Of a stretch of 52,797 nucleotides of DNA, positions 35,601 to 43,258 are shown in pieces (positions within the stretch are counted from its first letter, which is position 1; every line of letters begins with the position of its first letter). This DNA is from Flavobacteriales bacterium (GTDB taxonomy: Bacteria; Bacteroidota; Bacteroidia; Flavobacteriales_F; PHOS-HE28), in assembly GCA_019912395.1 (NCBI GenBank), contig JAIOIH010000061.1, positions 1 to 52,797 on the forward strand. Direction: 5' to 3'. The notes under the pieces were generated by a model. The model did no database searches. It was not told the DNA's origin and saw nothing but the letters and a program-made list of their open reading frames with translations. The position numbers were made by a program, and so were the translations under genes.

Positions 35601-38214
35601 GGTCGGCAGCGCCGGCCAAAATACACGCGTCGCCACCGATGATCCGGCGGATATAGGTCTTCTGGTTCACCGTACCGATCAAGGAGCCGGGAAGGTCCTT
35701 GGCCGTGGCGCCGCTGATGTCGCTCCAGATCAAGCTATCACTGCTGATCTGCCATTGATAGGTGGTGGCCGAACCGAGGGGAGGGTAGCTCGACGCGCTG
35801 TTGTTCCGCACGATCGTCGGCAGGGAGTACGCTGGTACGCTCCCGATGATGTCGCTGGGAACCGATCCCGCGCAGACGCTTTGGTTGCCGGTGATGGTGT
35901 TGCCCAACAGGTCGGGCGGATTGGCCCATACCACCAGGCCTGGCTCGTAGCGGCTGGTGGAACTGTACTTGGTCGTGTTCAGTGCACCTTGCGTCAACGG
36001 GATGTTGTTGGACATGGAGGTGACGATGGTATAGATGCGGCAGTTGCTGAACTTGATGCCACGCTCACCTACGGGATCATAGTCATCCTGTGAACCGCCG
36101 TAGTAGGTGCTGAACTCAAGGTTGCTCAGGTCCGCGCTCAACTTCAGGAATACCTTGTCGTTGGAACCATTATTGGTGGCTTGCAAGGGCACGTTCGGGC
36201 CTGAGCTTACCGGGAAATTGGTGCTGTTGGTATAGCCGAACACATAGACGTCGTTGTTGAGGTCCGTGTTCAGACCCATCATGTTCACCTCGTTGTTGCT
36301 GCCGCCGATGTATGTGGCACCGATGAAACTCTGATCCAGACCCATGCGGGCCACGAACAGGTCATTGGTCCCTCCATTGTACGAATTGTCGTATACGCCG
36401 CTGGAAGAGATGTTGCTGGAAGCTAATCCGGAAGTGACCCCGCCGAAGTAGATCTCACTTCCGGTGGTGTTCATTGACATGCACAGGATGGTCAAGCTCT
36501 TGCTGCTGGCTGCTTGAAAGTATGAGGACCACAGGGTAGTGCCTGCACCCGAAATGCGCTGAAGAAAGCCGGCCTCGCTGCCACCACGCGTGGATTGCCT
36601 CGGGATCAGCGTGGGGAAGTTGGTGCTCGTGGTCCTGCCCCCCACGAAAATGTCTCCTGTGGTAGGCTCATAAAGCATGATCTGGGCAAGGTCATCGCTT
36701 GACCCACCGAAGTTCTTCATCCATTGCACGGCGGAAAGGTCTCCGTTGATGCGGAACAGCAGGACATCAATGCCGCCGGAATTGCCGTTGGTGGCGCCGC
36801 TGCCGCTGTTGCTGGTAGCCAAGTTGGTGCTCACGGTGTTCCCGCCTACGATCACATCACCATTGGCAGCGATGCGCAGGTCGAAGGCGTTTTCATCTCC
36901 ATTACCACCTACCACGGCCGACTTGATCGAGTTGCCGGCAGTGTTGATCTTCACGATGTAGACGTCATCACCGGATTGTGATTGCTGATCCACGCTGCTG
37001 CCGGAGAAGGCCGGGCCACCGAGCATGGGGAAGTTCGTACTGGCCGTGTAGCCGGTGATGTACAGGTTGCCATCGGCCCCTTGCTCCATGGCATACGGGT
37101 TTTCAATGCCGTTGCCTCCGATATAGGTCTGCCAGACACGGGTACCGCTTTGGCCGATGGTGGCGGGTTCCAGGTATTTTCCCACGACCATGTCATAGCT
37201 TCCATTGGTTGTTTCGTCGAATGCACCCGGGGTGATCTGGTCAGTACCATTGCTAACACGGGCCACAACATAAATGGCACCGTCGGTAGGGTCCACCCAA
37301 ATGCAGTGTCCGTGGTTGTCCGAACCGGAGTTCGTGTTCATCCATGTGGCCCAGCGCAGGGCAATGGGGTCGATCACCAAGGTCTCGTTCTTGTCGTACG
37401 CACCAAGAGCGAAGCGCAACGTGTTCTTTCCTTCCACGGTGTAAGATGCCTTTACGGAGGTTTCCTTGCCGTTCGCACGCTGGTAGACCACGGGGGCCGG
37501 GTACGTAAGATCCCCCAAGCTGGTGGTGATCACCAGTTCACCCTTCCGGTTAACGCTGATGCGGTCAATGCCTTCGAACTCAATGGCGACCTGTTTGGGG
37601 TCGCTTCCGGGCTTGCAGATGATGTCATATTCCAATGAGCCGTCCGCGGCAGGGTAGTATCGCACATCGATACCGCGGTAGGTGTTCGTGTACCACACCT
37701 CCTGATAACTGTGTACGTCCATGGCCGAAACATCTCCCATGAAATAGTTGGAGGTGCCCTCATGGCTGTTTCGGCTCTCCACCTTCATACTGGGGGAGCT
37801 GCCCGTGAAGTTCAACTTCCAGCTATGGCCTTTCTTGTGCCAGACCGGTACGCGATGGGGCAAGCCCGCTTGGATCTCCTTCTCGAAGGCGATACCGTCC
37901 TGTTGTAGCTGCTCGATGGTGGCCGGGTCAAAGGCCGTAACGACCATGCCACTGCTGGTGGCCACCGCTTGGCCCATGGGCAGGTCGGCCCGATAGATCA
38001 CCGGGGAAGTGAACTGGCCTTTGTTCTCCGTGAAGTGGATCTCCTGGTCATGCACGTTCAACAGGCCGCCAAGGTCATCGTGTTGATGATCATGGGACTT
38101 GCTGATCGCAGGCCGCATTTCAGCTAACTGGCCGAAGCTCGGCAGGGCTAACGCTAGGACCAGCATCAGGTTCAGAGCGTGCCGTATCAGGGTACTGGGT
38201 CGGATATGCTTCAT
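32686..38214 (-). CDS. T9SS-secreted SBBP / SprB-like repeat protein with type A sorting domain
   Basis: An 1842-residue surface or secreted protein. Order: signal peptide (to about 30, LPSFGQ), a DUF7948-like start (FTENKGQF, about 60-230), SBBP-type beta-propeller repeats (about 290-740), SprB/PKD-type repeats (about 880-1190), three near-identical 74-residue Ig-like repeats (about 1189-1410), and two similar HYR-like modules that begin CETPIIISC (about 1413) and CEVPIIISC (about 1578). A type A sorting domain (about 1755-1842, PNPFRNESTNISF then FFYRIILNG, ending TGKIMYRP) closes it. The sorting tail predicts export by T9SS and attachment or release at the cell surface. The ATG at 38214 heads the signal peptide. 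Monocistronic with its own terminator. Confidence 0.92.
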   Translation of the reverse strand: MKHIRPSTLIRHALNLMLVLALALPSFGQLAEMRPAISKSHDHQHDDLGGLLNVHDQEIHFTENKGQFTSPVIYRADLPMGQAVATSSGMVVTAFDPATIEQLQQDGIAFEKEIQAGLPHRVPVWHKKGHSWKLNFTGSSPSMKVESRNSHEGTSNYFMGDVSAMDVHSYQEVWYTNTYRGIDVRYYPAADGSLEYDIICKPGSDPKQVAIEFEGIDRISVNRKGELVITTSLGDLTYPAPVVYQRANGKETSVKASYTVEGKNTLRFALGAYDKNETLVIDPIALRWATWMNTNSGSDNHGHCIWVDPTDGAIYVVARVSNGTDQITPGAFDETTNGSYDMVVGKYLEPATIGQSGTRVWQTYIGGNGIENPYAMEQGADGNLYITGYTASTNFPMLGGPAFSGSSVDQQSQSGDDVYIVKINTAGNSIKSAVVGGNGDENAFDLRIAANGDVIVGGNTVSTNLATSNSGSGATNGNSGGIDVLLFRINGDLSAVQWMKNFGGSSDDLAQIMLYEPTTGDIFVGGRTTSTNFPTLIPRQSTRGGSEAGFLQRISGAGTTLWSSYFQAASSKSLTILCMSMNTTGSEIYFGGVTSGLASSNISSSGVYDNSYNGGTNDLFVARMGLDQSFIGATYIGGSNNEVNMMGLNTDLNNDVYVFGYTNSTNFPVSSGPNVPLQATNNGSNDKVFLKLSADLSNLEFSTYYGGSQDDYDPVGERGIKFSNCRIYTIVTSMSNNIPLTQGALNTTKYSSTSRYEPGLVVWANPPDLLGNTITGNQSVCAGSVPSDIIGSVPAYSLPTIVRNNSASSYPPLGSATTYQWQISSDSLIWSDISGATAKDLPGSLIGTVNQKTYIRRIIGGDACILAGAADQVVTVKLIEATATITHVSCNGASDGAITASSTGVAPFTFVWSHGPTGATINGLTAGAYTVEVTDANGCHASQTFNVTQPAVLAGLINGVNATCNNSDGSASVNVSGGTAPYAYAWSTGGSGSSVNNLAAGSYTVDITDAHGCTLQLSVTIGSSGTPGANAGADKVITCTTGNQVMLNGSSPTGGVSYAWTASGGGHIASGANTATPYVDAAGTYTLVVTNIQTGCTSTDEATVTMNTAVPNATASANGTLTCSVTSVPLDGGSTTSGATFSWTGPGGFTSTDEDPVVSTPGTYTLTVTDPSNGCTSTASADVILDNAAPGAQAAGGTLNCIVSSITLQGTGNGTFAWTGPNGFTSSMQNPSVTEAGTYTLVVTGTNGCTSTATALVDRDGTVPGAQAAGGTLSCTATSVTLQGTGNGTYSWTGPNGFTSSAQNPTVTEAGTYTLVVTGTNGCTSTATATVDEDLSVPGAQAMGGTLDCITNTVTLQGTGNGTFMWTGPYGYSSTQQNPTVGEVGMYTLVVTGANGCTSSATANVLPQDCGGCETPIIISCGPAMTTVECGSSIDPEDIGLPVVRKSPDCPLVDYFNYYDEFSGICPITVTRNWTFRDVEGNEETCTQTILIIDTQAPELMNVPVDVTVECSDVPEVPTNVWAADCKNNVDVEVNDVIIPGPDESTYTIDRIFTATDACGNTASATQVISVTGCKAACEVPIIISCEPAVTTIECGSSIDAEDIGLPILRKSPDCPLVNYFTYVDEYSGICPVTIQRTWTFRDEDGNEENCVQTIHIIDTQAPVLSCLPSEITVDCSSIPEAEKCSATDNCDTDFEVFMTEETFKGDCESGYTITRTYTATDDCGNTATTVQTIHVINGGNSPKALGTPAIGQAPITNVLVAPNPFRNESTNISFNTTAGGHATVIVMDMLGHKVTTLFDGEVENGAAMKLKFTPESSSGGLFFYRIILNGTEATGKIMYRP
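33985..34651 (-). repeat. Three tandem 222-base coding repeats (74 residues each)
   Basis: Within the T9SS cargo gene, three units begin PGAQAAGGTL or PGAQAMGGTL and contain TLQGTGNGT, then WTGPNGFTSS, then GTYTLVVTGTNGCTSTAT. The first two are nearly identical and the third is more diverged. A fourth, more distant copy (PNATASANGTL) precedes them. They are Ig-like modules expanded by duplication. Confidence 0.85.
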
Positions 38215-38274
38215 GTGCGTATGGATGAAGGGTTGAAAGGTTCGGACCACGCCGGTGGATTTTTGGCGAGGGGG

Positions 38275-38282
38275 CAAATATT
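38275..38282 (-). promoter_or_regulatory. -7-like element of the T9SS cargo gene
   Basis: AATATTTG followed by C on the minus strand, one mismatch to TAnnTTTG, 60 bases before the ATG at 38214. TTG in GGCTTGAC about 22 bases upstream could be -33. The rest of the 296-base divergent gap to bcp shows no gene. Confidence 0.5.
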
Positions 38283-38510
38283 CCGGCGTCCGTCTCCATT
38301 TGTCAAGCCCTCGTCGATGAATATCCCCATTTTGTGGGAGAAAATGAATGATCGGTCGGCTTCTTGGTTGGCGGGATCGAGCGAATTTTGCGTGTGGCGA
38401 TTCGGGCTTGTTCAAAACTTTTCCTGCCCTTGGATTTGGTGGATCCCGAGTTAAGTGGTTAATTGTGCGTCAACTTAGTGACGTGAATGTCGTCAATGAC
38501 GGGAATGACC

Positions 38511-38969
38511 ATGACCAGCTTGAAAGTCGGAGACAAAGCACCTGCCCTCACAGGCGTGGATCAGGATGGAAAGGCCATCGACCTGAGCATATTTTCCGGC
38601 AAAAAGCTGCTGTTGTACTTCTATCCGAAGGATGACACACCGGGGTGTACCGCAGAAGCGTGCAGCTTGCGTGATGAACATGCAGCGCTACGAAGGGCGG
38701 GCTACGAAGTGCTCGGTGTAAGTCCGGACAAGGCGACGAAGCACAAGAAATTCGCGGACAAGTACAACCTGCCTTTCCGCCTGTTGGCTGACCCGGACAA
38801 GGAAGCTGCGGTGGCCTACGGGGTCTGGGGCCCGAAGAAGTTCATGGGGCGCGAGTACGTTGGCATCCTGCGCACCACCTTTCTGATCGACGAGGAAGGC
38901 GTCATTGAGCACATCATCACCAAAGTGCGCACCAAGGACCACGCGGCTCAAGTGTTGGAAACGGTTTGA
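38511..38969 (+). CDS. bcp: Thioredoxin-dependent peroxiredoxin (Bcp/PrxQ type)
   Basis: A 152-residue cytosolic peroxidase that reduces hydroperoxides using thioredoxin. The motif DTPGCTAEACSLRD gives the peroxidatic Cys46 and, five residues on, the resolving Cys51, the alpha-type arrangement of PrxQ. The family opening LKVGDKAPALTG follows the ATG at 38511; ATGs at 38487, 38496 and 38505 are possible but add residues absent from the family. The stop is 120 bases before recA. Confidence 0.94.
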   Translation: MTSLKVGDKAPALTGVDQDGKAIDLSIFSGKKLLLYFYPKDDTPGCTAEACSLRDEHAALRRAGYEVLGVSPDKATKHKKFADKYNLPFRLLADPDKEAAVAYGVWGPKKFMGREYVGILRTTFLIDEEGVIEHIITKVRTKDHAAQVLETV

Positions 38970-38978
38970 ATTTCAAAA

Positions 38979-39067
38979 CTTGAAAGCCGAAACCCGAAAT
39001 TCAACCCGCAACGGGACAACCCGCAACGGACAACCCCGCAACACGCAACGGACCAACCCTCAACCAA
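38979..39067 (+). repeat. T-poor A/C-rich intergenic repeats before recA
   Basis: The segment begins TTGAAAGCCGAAACCCGAAA and continues with three imperfect copies of CAACCCGCAACGG (39002, 39017, 39031). It is almost free of T on this strand and should be unstructured as RNA. A related core (TTGAAAGCTGAAACC) occurs at 42262 before recR. Confidence 0.7.
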
Positions 39068-39089
39068 GTAACCACAACAACATCATAGC

Positions 39090-40106
39090 ATGGCAACGGA
39101 GATCAACAAGGACAAGCTGAAGGCATTGCAACTCACCATGGACAAAATGGAGAAGTCCTTCGGCAAGGGCGCGGTGATGCGCATGGGGGACGATGCCATC
39201 GAGAAGGTGGAGGTGATCCCGTCCGGTTCCATCGGGTTGGACCTCGCGCTGGGCGTGGGCGGATACCCCAAGGGGCGCGTGGTGGAGATCTACGGACCGG
39301 AAAGCAGTGGAAAGACCACCCTCGCCATCCACGCCATCGCGGAATGCCAGCGCAACGGCGGTATCGCGGCCATCATCGACGCGGAACACGCCTTCGACCG
39401 CTCCTATGCCGAGGCCCTCGGCGTGGATACGGAGAACCTCTTGATCAGCCAGCCCGATAATGGCGAGCAGGCCCTGGAGATCGCCGATAACCTGATCCGC
39501 TCGGGCGCCATCGACATCCTCGTCGTGGACAGCGTAGCAGCATTGACCCCGCGCGCGGAGATCGAGGGTGAAATGGGTGACAGCGTGGTGGGCATGCAGG
39601 CCCGCCTGATGAGCAAGGCCCTGCGCAAGCTCACCGGCACCATCAGCAAGACCGGCTGCTGCTGCATCTTCATCAACCAGCTCCGTGAAAAGATCGGGGT
39701 GATGTTCGGCAATCCCGAAACCACTACCGGTGGCAACGCGCTGAAATTCTATGCTTCCATCCGTTTGGACATCCGTCGCTCCAGCCAGATCAAGGACGGG
39801 GAGAACGTGTTGGGCAACCGCACCAAGGTGAAAGTGGTGAAGAACAAGGTGGCACCACCATTCCGCAAAACCGAGTTCGACATCCTGTACGGCAAGGGGA
39901 TCAGCAAGACCGGTGAGATCATCGACATGGGCGTGGAGCTCGGCATCATCAAGAAGAGCGGTAGCTGGTTCTCCTATGACGAGACCAAGCTGGGCCAAGG
40001 CCGCGATGCCGTGCGCCAACTCCTGGACGACAACGCCGAGCTTTGCGAAGAACTGGAGAAGCGCATCAAGGCGGCGATGACCCCGGCGGCATTGCCTGTG
40101 GCATAA
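39090..40106 (+). CDS. recA: Recombinase RecA
   Basis: The 338-residue ATP-dependent strand-exchange protein of homologous recombination and SOS induction. It has KGAVMRMGD, Walker [18 protein letters not shown], Walker [16 protein letters not shown], the L2-region block [19 protein letters not shown] and [17 protein letters not shown]. The acidic C-terminal tail is shorter than in E. coli, as is usual for Bacteroidota. No -7 element is visible in the T-poor 120-base leader, so transcription may begin inside or before bcp. Confidence 0.98.
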   Translation: MATEINKDKLKALQLTMDKMEKSFGKGAVMRMGDDAIEKVEVIPSGSIGLDLALGVGGYPKGRVVEIYGPESSGKTTLAIHAIAECQRNGGIAAIIDAEHAFDRSYAEALGVDTENLLISQPDNGEQALEIADNLIRSGAIDILVVDSVAALTPRAEIEGEMGDSVVGMQARLMSKALRKLTGTISKTGCCCIFINQLREKIGVMFGNPETTTGGNALKFYASIRLDIRRSSQIKDGENVLGNRTKVKVVKNKVAPPFRKTEFDILYGKGISKTGEIIDMGVELGIIKKSGSWFSYDETKLGQGRDAVRQLLDDNAELCEELEKRIKAAMTPAALPVA

Positions 40107-40188
40107 ACCCCAGTTTTCTTCCCAAGGACGAAGAGGACCTTGGGGGGCGATGCCCCTGCGGGTTCAAGAATCCTGCGGGTTCGGAGTA

Positions 40189-40196
40189 TACTTTTG
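40189..40196 (+). promoter_or_regulatory. -7 element of TPR lipoprotein gene
   Basis: TACTTTTG, a full TAnnTTTG match, 54 bases before the ATG at 40251. Confidence 0.55.
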
Positions 40197-40250
40197 TCCC
40201 CCGCGACCGGAGCGCAGTGCGTGCGTCCGGCGCGGGGATCATTTTCCACC

Positions 40251-41324
40251 ATGCTCGTGCTGACCAAACTGCTCCGTCGTTCCTTGTACATCACGGCCCC
40301 GGTGCTGATCTGGGCGGCGTGTGGCGGACCCGCCGATGTGCCCGGGCAGATGCCGGTCCAGGCGCGGGATCCCTTCCAGGTCTCGATGGATTCCATCAAT
40401 GCACGCATCCTCGATGACCCCGGAAAAGCCTCCCTCTATGCGTGGCGTGCCACGCTCTTCCTCTCGGTGGACAGCCTCTCCGATGGCCAGCGCGATCTGG
40501 AATGGGCGGTGAAATTGGACAGCACCAATGTGAACTACAGGCTGCGCTTGGGCGACCTGTATTACCGCACCACGCGGGTAGCGAAAGCGCAAAACCAGTT
40601 TGAGCGGGCAGCGCAGGTGGACCCGTCGAACATCTCCGCCATCCTCAAGCAGGCCGAGATCCAGCTGGTGCTTCGCAATTACGCCCAGAGCATGGACCTG
40701 GTGAACAAGGCCCTGCGAAAGGACCAACACGCCGCCCATGGCTATTTCCTCAAGGGCTGGATCCACATGGAGACCGGGGACACGGCCTTGGCCTTGAGCA
40801 GCTTCCGCACGGCGGTGGAGCAGGATGCGCAGGACTATCCGGCCTACATCATGTTGGGGAAGATCAGCGCTGCCAAGCACGACCCGCTTGCCGAGCAGTA
40901 CTACGCCACGGCCATCTCGCTGAGGCCGCGAAGCGTGGAGGCGTGGTACAACAAAGGCATGTACCATCAGGAGGCCGGGCAGGACAGCTTGGCGCTGGCC
41001 TGCTATGAGCAGATCATGAAGCTGGACCCGCGCAACGCGCTGGCTTGGTACAATAGCGGCTTTATCCGAATGGAGCACCTGCAGGACCTCTCCGGGGCCA
41101 AGCGCGATTTCAGCGAGGCCATCAAATTAGAGCCCGGCTATGCCGATGCCTGGTACAACCGCGGCCTCGCCGAGGAACGCAGCAACGAGCTGGACAGTGC
41201 CGCGGCCAACTACCAGATCGTCATCAGCATGCGCCCGGACCACGCCTTGGCCGCTGAAGGCTTGGACCGGCTGCAATCCCAAGGGGTGCGCATCAAGATC
41301 CGCGAGGCGAAGAACAGGAAGTAG
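40251..41324 (+). CDS. TPR-repeat lipoprotein
   Basis: A 357-residue lipoprotein: hydrophobic start then lipobox IWAAC (Cys24) followed by GGPADVPG. The body is a run of about eight TPR units with the pattern AWYNxGxxxxExxxxxxA (for example AWYNKGMYHQEAGQD, AWYNSGFIRMEHLQD, AWYNRGLAEERSNE). TPR lipoproteins often act as assembly or scaffold factors at the membrane; the partner is not visible. The ATG at 40251 opens the signal sequence. Confidence 0.88.
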   Translation: MLVLTKLLRRSLYITAPVLIWAACGGPADVPGQMPVQARDPFQVSMDSINARILDDPGKASLYAWRATLFLSVDSLSDGQRDLEWAVKLDSTNVNYRLRLGDLYYRTTRVAKAQNQFERAAQVDPSNISAILKQAEIQLVLRNYAQSMDLVNKALRKDQHAAHGYFLKGWIHMETGDTALALSSFRTAVEQDAQDYPAYIMLGKISAAKHDPLAEQYYATAISLRPRSVEAWYNKGMYHQEAGQDSLALACYEQIMKLDPRNALAWYNSGFIRMEHLQDLSGAKRDFSEAIKLEPGYADAWYNRGLAEERSNELDSAAANYQIVISMRPDHALAAEGLDRLQSQGVRIKIREAKNRK

Positions 41325-41452
41325 GAGAGGGGCGGTGTTTTTCCGGGGTCTGTTGCCTCTGTCCGTCCGATCACGTGTGCAGCACGGGCTTGAGAGCCAA
41401 CGGCACGCTGTGTTAGGCTTCCCCGGACCCTCACCCATCACATCACCACCTT

Positions 41453-41460
41453 TACCTTCG
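41453..41460 (+). promoter_or_regulatory. -7 element of PhnP-like gene
   Basis: TACCTTCG followed by C, fits TAnnTTYG, 19 bases before the GTG start at 41480. Confidence 0.5.
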
Positions 41461-41479
41461 CGGCACAACCCGTTCCCTC

Positions 41480-42241
41480 GTGCAGCTCACATTCCTCGGT
41501 ACCGGTACCAGCCAAGGCATTCCCGTGATCGCCTGCAATTGTGCGGTGTGCCGCAGCGCCGATCCCCGCGACAGGCGCACGCGCTCCTCCGTGCTGGTGG
41601 AAGTGAAGGGGAGGACCATCCTGATCGATGCAGGGCCGGATCTGCGTCAGCAGATGCTGCGCGAGGGCGTGCAGGAGCTGGACGCGGTGCTGCTCACCCA
41701 TGAGCACATGGACCACATCGCCGGGATGGACGATCTGCGGGCCTTCAGTTTTGCACACGAACCGGTCCGCCCCATTTCCATTTTTGCGGATGCGGTCACG
41801 CTCGCTGCGGTACGCCGCGTGTACGCCTATGCCTTTTCGGACTCCAAGTATCCCGGAGTCCCGCAATTCGATCTTCATACCATTAGTCGCGATCCCTTCT
41901 CGGCGGCGGACATTCCCGTCATTCCCGTGGAAGTCCTGCACCATCACATGCCGGTACTGGGGTTCCGGGTCGGAGGACTCACCTACATCACCGATGCCAA
42001 GTCCATCACCGAGGTGGAGAAGGAAAAGATCCGTGGCAGCAAGGTAGTGGTGGTGAACGCGCTGCGAAGGAAGGAGCACATCTCTCACTTCAACTTGGAG
42101 GAAGCCCTGGCGCTGATCGCGGAGCTGGCCCCGGAGCGTGCCTTCCTTACGCACATCAGCCACCTGATGGGCCCGCATGCGGAAGTGAAGCTGCCTCCGA
42201 ACGTGCAGGTGGCCCATGATGGGCTGAAGGTGGAGCTTTAA
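41480..42241 (+). CDS. PhnP-like metallo-beta-lactamase-fold phosphodiesterase
   Basis: A 253-residue cytosolic hydrolase. It opens LTFLGTGTSQGIPV, has a Cys pair CNCAVC typical of the PhnP/lipoyl-transferase-linked MBL group, and carries the metal motif THEHMDH (His74, His76, Asp78, His79), LHHHMP, TDAK, and a final His in LTHISH. PhnP opens phosphoribosyl 1,2-cyclic phosphate in phosphonate use; no phn genes are near, so the physiological substrate is uncertain. Start is GTG. Confidence 0.88.
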   Translation: MQLTFLGTGTSQGIPVIACNCAVCRSADPRDRRTRSSVLVEVKGRTILIDAGPDLRQQMLREGVQELDAVLLTHEHMDHIAGMDDLRAFSFAHEPVRPISIFADAVTLAAVRRVYAYAFSDSKYPGVPQFDLHTISRDPFSAADIPVIPVEVLHHHMPVLGFRVGGLTYITDAKSITEVEKEKIRGSKVVVVNALRRKEHISHFNLEEALALIAELAPERAFLTHISHLMGPHAEVKLPPNVQVAHDGLKVEL

Positions 42242-42607
42242 GGCGAGGGTGAACTGACAAGTTGAAAGCTGAAACCTAAAAGCTGAAACGGAGCAACAGA
42301 GTTGAAGTGAGCGGTCGTCGGCGGTAGCGGGCAGTCGGCTATTTGCAATAGTGATCACCTTAGATCGGCGCTCTTCCGGGAAGATCGGGATGAAACATTT
42401 GCGACTTGGCGGTGAACGCGGAAGCCGTCACATTCGGCATCCCTCGTTTCGTTGCGTGCGTTACGACCGTTGCGGTAAACCCCAAGATCAACTTCCGGCC
42501 CTCCATCTGCGTTCACCCGCCGTCGCGAGGCGCTTTGGCTGGGCACGGTCTGCGACAACTGCGGTCTTTGCCCTTGATCTGCGGTGAAGCGTTTGCATCT
42601 TTGCCCC
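42242..42607. other. 366-base intergenic region before recR
   Basis: Holds a direct repeat AAAGCTGAAAC (42266 and 42279) related to the element before recA, then about 250 bases without recognisable genes or structured RNA. Two -7-like sites occur near its end, GGTCTTTG (42563-42570) and CATCTTTG (42596-42603); only the second has good spacing to recR. Confidence 0.55.
42596..42603 (+). promoter_or_regulatory. -7 element of recR, leaderless spacing
   Basis: CATCTTTG followed by C, one mismatch to TAnnTTTG, 4 bases before the ATG at 42608. Confidence 0.5.
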
Positions 42608-43225
42608 ATGGCGCTCAGTTCCTCCTTGCTCGACCAGGCCGTGGACCAACTGGCCACTTTGCCGGGCATCGGCAGGCGCACGGCGATGCGCTTGGCGCTG
42701 GACCTGCTGCGCCGGGAACGTCAGGAGGTGGTGCGCTTCAGCGAGGCGGTTCGCAAACTGAGGGAGGAGGTGAGGTACTGCTCCGAATGCTGCAACATCA
42801 GCGACCGGCCGGTGTGCGAAATATGCGCCAACCCATCGCGCGAACGCAGCATCATCTGCGTGGTGGAGGATATCCGGGACGTGATCGCCATTGAGAACAC
42901 CCGTCAGTTCAAGGGCCTCTACCATGTGCTGGGCGGGGTGATCAGCCCCATGGACGGCATCGGGCCGGACGACCTGAACACCAAGGAGCTGCTGGCGCGG
43001 ATCGGGCAGGGCGGCGTGAAGGAGGTGGTGCTCGCACTGGGTGCGACGCTGGAGGGGGATACCACCAGCTTCTTTCTTCATCGCAAGTTGGACGCGCTGG
43101 GCGTGACCGTAAGCATGATCGCCCGCGGCATCAGCATCGGCGGGGACCTCGATCAGGTGGACGAGGTGACCTTGGGCCGCAGCATCGCCGACCGGAAGCC
43201 ATACGAGCAAAGCGTGAAGCGGTAA
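42608..43225 (+). CDS. recR: Recombination mediator RecR
   Basis: The 205-residue RecR ring protein that loads RecA on gapped DNA. An HhH segment (ATLPGIGRRTAMRLAL), a C4 zinc finger (CSECC ... CEIC), a Toprim domain (ICVVEDIRDVIAIE, then GGVISPMDGIGPDDL) and the Walker-B-like tail are in normal order. The ATG at 42608 lies 4 bases behind a -7 element; an ATG eight codons upstream lies before that element and is rejected. Confidence 0.97.
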   Translation: MALSSSLLDQAVDQLATLPGIGRRTAMRLALDLLRRERQEVVRFSEAVRKLREEVRYCSECCNISDRPVCEICANPSRERSIICVVEDIRDVIAIENTRQFKGLYHVLGGVISPMDGIGPDDLNTKELLARIGQGGVKEVVLALGATLEGDTTSFFLHRKLDALGVTVSMIARGISIGGDLDQVDEVTLGRSIADRKPYEQSVKR

Positions 43226-43258
43226 TTAGCCGACATGTGATATAGCCGCCCCCGGTCC

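Noticed and set aside
40121-40144. CCCAAGG/CCTTGGG inverted repeat after recA as terminator
   Set aside because: The loop is ten bases and no T run follows, so termination is not supported.
42242-42607. Possible riboswitch or small RNA before recR
   Set aside because: No conserved aptamer-like structure was recognised; only short repeats and promoter-like sites.
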